Part shown: piece by piece, positions 6,639-9,081 of the stretch
Layout: each line of letters starts with the position of its first letter
How positions within the stretch are numbered: position 1 is the first letter of the stretch
Assembly (NCBI GenBank): GCA_016297405.1
Contig: JAEDGP010000076.1
Location: forward strand, 1 to 9,081
From: Treponema sp.
GTDB taxonomy: Bacteria > Spirochaetota > Spirochaetia > Treponematales > Treponemataceae
Direction: 5' to 3'
Length of the DNA: 9,081 bases
The notes under the pieces: model-generated
Databases searched by the model: none
What the model saw: only the letters and a program-made list of their open reading frames with translations
Told to the model about the DNA's origin: nothing
Made by a program: the position numbers and the translations under genes

Positions 6639-7871
6639 TTACGCAACCGGTGATTCCTCGTCTGCTTGTCCCAGGTCTTTGTTGACCATTGCGCAAACAC
6701 AGGAATCGCTGTAGATATTTACTGCTGTTTCAATCATGTCAATGATTGCATAGATTGGAAGGATAATTCCCATTACACCGATTGGCATGCCTTTTCCTGC
6801 CATCAACGAAAGTGTAAGGAAGAAGCAGCCCATTGGAACACCCGCATTTCCTACAGCGCTGATTACAGAAATCAAAATCCATGAAACAACTGTGATCAAG
6901 TTCAAATCAACGCCGCCGTTTTTCATTACAAAAAGGGAAGTAACCAGGATGAAAGCTGCACAGCCGTTCATGTTGATTGTTGTGCACATTGGCAAAATAA
7001 AGCGTGAGAACTTTTTCTGGCATTTTACGCGGTTTTCAACACAATCCATTGTGACAGGAAGTGTTGCGGCAGAGCTTTTTGTGAACAAAGCAGTAAGGAT
7101 GGCAGGAATCATGTTCTTGAAATGTTTTCCAGGATTTATTCCACGAATCAAAAGGAAAATCGAAAGGATTACAAAGAACTGAAGCAAGTTTCCGCTTAAA
7201 ACAACTGCAACATATCTGCCGATTGAGTCTGTAACAATGCCTGCAGATAGATCAGAAACAAGCTGTGCGGTAAATGCAATGATTCCAACAGGAAGAATTG
7301 CGATGATCCAGCCAATTACGATGAAGACCATTTCCTGAAAACCGTTGATTACGTTCAAAATTGCAGTTTTCTTTTCAGATTCTTTCATTCTGGAAATTGC
7401 AAATCCAAAAGAGAACGAAACAATTAAAATAGAAAGAACATTTCCGGAAACAAATGGATAAAGAATATTATCTGGAATAGCAATCACAAAATAATCAAGG
7501 AATGAAGAAGAATTCATGCTAGCCAATGTATCTTCTGCCACACCTTCATAAACTGATGTAGAAAGAACTTCTGGATTAATTGCAAAGAAAAGAATGGCTG
7601 CAAGAGTGGAAGCGGCAAGAGTTGTAAGAAGGGTATACATCAGAGTTCTTCTGAATATTTTGCCCGTTTCTTTGTTTCCACCAAGCATTGCAAGTGTGGT
7701 CATAACAGAAACAGCAATTGCTGGCACTGCTGTGAATTTAAAAAGACGGGTAAAAACAGTAGCCACAAAATTGCAGGTCTTATCTACTGCTTCAACATGC
7801 AACGAACCTAAAATGACGCCAATTATAAGAGCGCCAACCCAAAAAATAACTTGTTTGATTTGCTTAGACAT
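6639..7871 (-). CDS. Na+-coupled amino-acid symporter, DAACS (SLC1) family, SstT-like substrate site
   Basis: A 410-residue inner-membrane carrier. Family signatures are KSSAATLPVTM (265-275, hairpin HP1), TINMNGCA (298-305, helix 7 sodium motif, NMDGT in the archaeal homologue GltPh), GNAGVPMG (341-348, HP2) and DMIETAVNIYSD (378-389, helix 8). Aligned by eye to GltPh, Asp394 is kept (Asp378), as are Thr398, Asn401 and Asp405 (Thr382, Asn385, Asp389). Arg397, which binds the acidic side chain of aspartate, is Glu381, and the helix 7 Asp312 is Asn302. E. coli SstT, the serine/threonine carrier, has the same E-T-A-x-N order as I remember it, so a neutral amino-acid substrate is more likely than glutamate or aspartate. 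The start is supported by AGGAG six bases upstream. The gene is convergent with MATE and divergent from a small ORF. Confidence 0.9.
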   Translation of the reverse strand: MSKQIKQVIFWVGALIIGVILGSLHVEAVDKTCNFVATVFTRLFKFTAVPAIAVSVMTTLAMLGGNKETGKIFRRTLMYTLLTTLAASTLAAILFFAINPEVLSTSVYEGVAEDTLASMNSSSFLDYFVIAIPDNILYPFVSGNVLSILIVSFSFGFAISRMKESEKKTAILNVINGFQEMVFIVIGWIIAILPVGIIAFTAQLVSDLSAGIVTDSIGRYVAVVLSGNLLQFFVILSIFLLIRGINPGKHFKNMIPAILTALFTKSSAATLPVTMDCVENRVKCQKKFSRFILPMCTTINMNGCAAFILVTSLFVMKNGGVDLNLITVVSWILISVISAVGNAGVPMGCFFLTLSLMAGKGMPIGVMGIILPIYAIIDMIETAVNIYSDSCVCAMVNKDLGQADEESPVA

Positions 7872-7893
7872 ATTTAGCTCCTGAACATATAAT
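7865..7893 (+). promoter_or_regulatory. Plus-strand promoter inside the divergent region
   Basis: TAGACA (7865-7870, 5 of 6 bases) and a perfect TATAAT (7888-7893) are 17 bases apart. A second TATAAT overlaps at 7893-7898. Its -35 lies over the first codons of the symporter gene. It points towards the small ORF at 7921, with a predicted start near 7900. Confidence 0.6.
7878..7882 (-). promoter_or_regulatory. Ribosome binding site of the symporter
   Basis: AGGAG on the minus strand lies six bases before ATG 7871 and fixes the start. It is one of only two clear Shine-Dalgarno sequences in the window. Confidence 0.8.
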
Positions 7894-7917
7894 ATAATAA
7901 ATTCGTTTTACGAACAA
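7889..7917 (-). promoter_or_regulatory. Promoter of the symporter gene
   Basis: On the minus strand TTGTTC (7917-7912) and TATTAT (7894-7889, 5 of 6 bases) are 17 bases apart, giving a predicted leader of roughly 10-12 bases that contains the AGGAG site. The -10 box overlaps the TATAAT boxes used in the opposite direction, so the two promoters should compete. Confidence 0.55.
7902..7914. promoter_or_regulatory. Perfect palindrome, possible operator
   Basis: TTCGT-TTT-ACGAA has perfect 5-base arms. It covers part of the spacer and overlaps the -35 of the symporter promoter, and lies in the leader of the plus-strand transcript. A repressor bound here could silence both directions. The regulator is not identified; chance occurrence in AT-rich DNA is possible. 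Confidence 0.35.
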
Positions 7918-7920
7918 TTG

Positions 7921-8133
7921 ATGGAGAATCACTTGCCGAAAAAGAAAAACTTGCAAATATTTCGCTTACGCTTAACTGTTCTTAAAGATTGCAATGATGG
8001 ACTTTTCACAGATGAAGACCGCAATTGTATTTTGAGTCTTTCTAATGAGGTAGAATTGAGCAAAACAGAAATAGCCAAAAGAATTGGTTTTATTGAAGAA
8101 AACTTAAAAATGGCAAATTCTTCAAATAGCTAG
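7921..8133 (+). CDS. Small hypothetical protein, possible helix-turn-helix fragment
   Basis: A 70-residue ORF that I do not recognise. The N-terminus is basic (LPKKKN), and the C-terminal half reads LSNEVELSKTEIAKRIGF followed by a short helix-forming tail. TEIAKRIG has the spacing of a helix-turn-helix, and it also recalls the C-terminal tails of Rpn/PD-(D/E)XK nuclease-type transposases; neither can be proven here. A good plus-strand promoter lies just upstream, but no Shine-Dalgarno sequence precedes ATG 7921 or the adjacent TTG 7918. A second frame over the same start region (7893-7988) is also open without a start codon, so this may be a decayed gene rather than an intact one. It is followed after 58 bases by the toxin-antitoxin pair. 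Confidence 0.4.
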   Translation: MENHLPKKKNLQIFRLRLTVLKDCNDGLFTDEDRNCILSLSNEVELSKTEIAKRIGFIEENLKMANSSNS

Positions 8134-8161
8134 TATCTTTAATGCAAAAAACTCAAAAAAA

Positions 8162-8170
8162 TGCTATAAT
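8162..8170 (+). promoter_or_regulatory. Extended -10 promoter of the toxin-antitoxin operon
   Basis: TGC directly before TATAAT (8165-8170) is the same nine-base extended -10 as at the HAD gene. The region at -35 has no good match. The leader of about 15 bases contains GGAGG. Type II antitoxins commonly repress their own promoter, but I see no clear palindrome over this one. Confidence 0.6.
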
Positions 8171-8180
8171 AATGTTAAAC

Positions 8181-8185
8181 GGAGG
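8181..8185 (+). promoter_or_regulatory. Ribosome binding site of the antitoxin
   Basis: GGAGG lies six bases before ATG 8192, a near-ideal Shine-Dalgarno that fixes the antitoxin start. Confidence 0.85.
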
Positions 8186-8191
8186 TGCAAA

Positions 8192-8404
8192 ATGTCGTAC
8201 GAAATGGTAATGGAAAAAATAAAGACTTTGCCAGAAGCAGCTCTGGAAGAAGTTTCTGTTTACCTTGATAAAATTGGAAACATTTATCAGGCAAAACAAA
8301 ATGTCGATTTTTCATTTGTAGACAATATTTTTGGCACTCTAAATGATTCTGAAGCTGACGAATTGCGTTCTTGTTGCGGATTGAAATTCAGGGAAAATGC
8401 ATGA
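8192..8404 (+). CDS. Antitoxin, VapB-like / DUF2281-like
   Basis: A 70-residue protein read as the antitoxin of a type II module. Its N-terminus, KIKTLPEAALEEVSVYLDKI, is typical of the short DUF2281-type antitoxins, which have a helix with LP-x-x-x-x-x-EV-x-x-(F/Y)-(I/L). The C-terminal part (SFVDNIFGTLNDSEADEL) would wrap around and block the toxin, and is acidic as expected. No DNA-binding AbrB or ribbon-helix-helix fold is evident, so autoregulation may need another factor. It has a strong ribosome binding site and an extended -10 promoter. Its TGA overlaps the toxin ATG in ATGA (8401-8404), so the pair should be translationally coupled. Family assignment is by eye. Confidence 0.75.
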   Translation: MSYEMVMEKIKTLPEAALEEVSVYLDKIGNIYQAKQNVDFSFVDNIFGTLNDSEADELRSCCGLKFRENA

Positions 8405-8805
8405 CTTATTTCCTGGATACAAATGTAATCATTGACTTACTGAACGGCAATTCCAATGTCCTTGCTGCCTTTAAAAACGCATATACTTTCGATGCCGTAA
8501 AGATTCCAGATTTAGTCTACTATGAGGTTCTGCGTGGATTTGAATATTCCAACCCTAAAAATCAAAAGGCTGGATTTGAGGTTTTCGCAAATCATTGTGG
8601 TATTGTGTATATGGATTTAGCTGTTCTGAAAGAAGCTGCTAAACAATATGCATATTTGAGAAAAAGCGGTATTGCTATTGATGACGATGATATACTTATC
8701 GGCTCTTTTGCTATTGAAAAAGGAGCTGTATTGGTTACAAACAATACAAAACATTTTAAAAATCTAAATAGCATTCAACTCGTAAATTGGAAAGAATCCA
8801 ACTAA
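8401..8805 (+). CDS. vapC: PIN-domain toxin ribonuclease, VapC-like
   Basis: A 134-residue PIN-domain protein, the usual length of a VapC toxin. It should be an Mg2+-dependent endoribonuclease acting in the cytoplasm on tRNA or rRNA when freed from its antitoxin. Acidic site residues are visible: Asp6 in YFLDTNVIIDLL, Glu42 in YYEVLRG and Asp97 in DDDDILIGSFAI. The fourth position is Asn115 in VTNNTKHF, a common variant in this subgroup. The end NW (129-130) is also typical. I chose ATG 8401, overlapping the antitoxin stop, because it begins MTYFLDTN as in the family; a TTG at 8371 would add ten residues inside the antitoxin reading region. The toxin appears intact. An IS-like end and a MITE-like element follow, in keeping with a mobile or accessory locus. 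Confidence 0.88.
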   Translation: MTYFLDTNVIIDLLNGNSNVLAAFKNAYTFDAVKIPDLVYYEVLRGFEYSNPKNQKAGFEVFANHCGIVYMDLAVLKEAAKQYAYLRKSGIAIDDDDILIGSFAIEKGAVLVTNNTKHFKNLNSIQLVNWKESN

Positions 8806-8815
8806 ATGCCTAGTT

Positions 8816-8844
8816 AAAGTGTCCAATAATTGGGGTGCACTTCA
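8816..8844. mobile_element. Orphan terminal inverted repeat resembling IS3/IS150 group
   Basis: The stretch after the toxin contains GTCCAATAATTGGGGTGCAC and then TTCA, tip at 8844. Read inward from the tip it starts TGAAGTGCACCCC. IS150-type ends have the order TG...TGCACCCA...TTGGAC, so this looks like a single IS end whose element has been lost. AAGTG (8817-8821) pairs with CACTT (8838-8842), and CCAAT-A-ATTGG (8823-8833) forms an inner stem, so it may also fold in the toxin mRNA. No transposase and no partner end are present in the window. Confidence 0.35.
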
Positions 8845-8884
8845 GATTGAAAAACCACAAGTCCGTTTATATTTTTTTAATGCA

Positions 8885-9028
8885 AGGGGCTGTCCAATAA
8901 GGTAGCATTACGGTGGTTGAGTTTATCGAAACCACCACATTTAGTGTAGCAGTCATTTCGACGAGTGGTTCCTGAGCCTGTCGAAGGGCTCAATGAGCGC
9001 TACACTCATTACTTATTGGACAGCCCCT
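8885..9028. mobile_element. 144-bp MITE-like element with 17-bp perfect inverted repeats
   Basis: The ends AGGGGCTGTCCAATAAG (8885-8901) and CTTATTGGACAGCCCCT (9012-9028) are perfect reverse complements. Inside are further arms: GGTGGTT/AACCACC (8912-8918 with 8930-8936), AGTGTAGC/GCTACACT (8943-8950 with 8999-9006) and TTCGAC/GTCGAA (8957-8962 with 8980-8985). The whole would fold as a multi-branched cruciform. No ORF of note lies within, so this is a non-autonomous element or a palindromic intergenic repeat. CCTGAGCCTGTCGAAGG (8971-8987) resembles a motif common in intergenic repeats of many bacteria. Flanking bases show no clear target duplication. Lying between the toxin and a convergent gene, it could also stop transcription from both sides. 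Confidence 0.7.
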
Positions 9029-9038
9029 GTGATTTAAA

Positions 9039-9081
9039 TTAGTGTTTTTTATAGCCGCATTTTGGACAAACTCCATTTTCA
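9039..9081 (-). CDS. Zinc-ribbon protein, C-terminal fragment
   Basis: The minus-strand frame entering from the right edge reads ENGVCPKCGYKKH and stops at TAA (9041-9039). CPKCGY is one half of a Cys4 zinc ribbon, so the protein ends in a zinc-binding knuckle. Only 13 residues are visible, so the family and the partner cysteines are unknown. The MITE-like element lies 10 bases past its stop codon. Confidence 0.55.
   Translation of the reverse strand, partial: ENGVCPKCGYKKH

Noticed and set aside
7594..7884. 96-residue forward ORF opposite the symporter start
   Set aside because: Composition reflects the complement of membrane-helix codons (Ala/Val/Arg-rich); the minus-strand symporter is the real gene.
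8371..8400. Upstream TTG start of the VapC-like toxin
   Set aside because: It adds ten residues not expected in PIN toxins; ATG 8401 overlapping the antitoxin stop matches the family start MTYFLDTN.
8872..9040. Target-site duplication around the MITE-like element
   Set aside because: TTTAA occurs on both sides but not adjacent to the inverted-repeat tips, so it cannot be called a duplication.
1..9081. CRISPR array, tRNA, rRNA or phage genes
   Set aside because: No regularly spaced repeats, no tRNA-like cloverleaf with the TTC loop, no rRNA-like stretch and no phage proteins were seen.

Overview
The window looks like chromosomal DNA of a host-associated spirochaete, most likely a Treponema. 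This is inferred from several traits: moderately AT-rich DNA; sigma70-type promoters (TATAAT boxes with TTGACA-like -35 boxes, which argues against Bacteroidetes); a lipoprotein with a relaxed lipobox; and a secreted protein with a probable outer-membrane barrel, which implies a diderm. No rRNA or marker gene is present, so the genus is a judgement from style only.

Layout. Positions 1-107 hold the tail of a GNAT acetyltransferase. A HAD-family phosphatase/phosphomutase follows (234-884, +). On the minus strand, 1054-3954 encodes a 966-residue secreted protein with an HELIH zinc-protease motif, a beta-propeller-like middle and a probable C-terminal beta-barrel. Diverging from it, across a 223-bp spacer with a GC-rich hairpin cluster, is a lipoprotein of the nucleotide pyrophosphatase/phosphodiesterase family (4178-5167, +). 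Next come a MATE exporter (5302-6627, +) and, convergent with only 11 bp between stop codons, an Na+-coupled amino-acid symporter of the DAACS family (6639-7871, -). Its substrate-site residues look like the Ser/Thr carrier SstT rather than Glu/Asp carriers.

From 7865 rightwards the sequence is accessory in character. There is a divergent promoter region with a palindrome, a small orphan ORF (7921-8133), a VapBC-type toxin-antitoxin pair with ATGA overlap (8192-8404 and 8401-8805), an orphan IS3/IS150-like terminal repeat (about 8816-8844) and a 144-bp MITE-like element with 17-bp inverted ends (8885-9028). The C-terminus of a minus-strand zinc-ribbon protein closes the window.

The genes do not form one pathway. 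The clearest functional grouping is the divergent cell-envelope pair (surface protease and phosphodiesterase lipoprotein), followed by two inner-membrane transporters. Three genes (HAD, surface protease, MATE) have a promoter -10 box only 6-8 nt before the ATG and no Shine-Dalgarno sequence, which suggests leaderless mRNAs. The symporter and the antitoxin instead have good ribosome binding sites. I did not find a clearly new multi-gene system. The best candidates for novelty are the protease-propeller-barrel protein, the leaderless pattern and the two structured intergenic elements.
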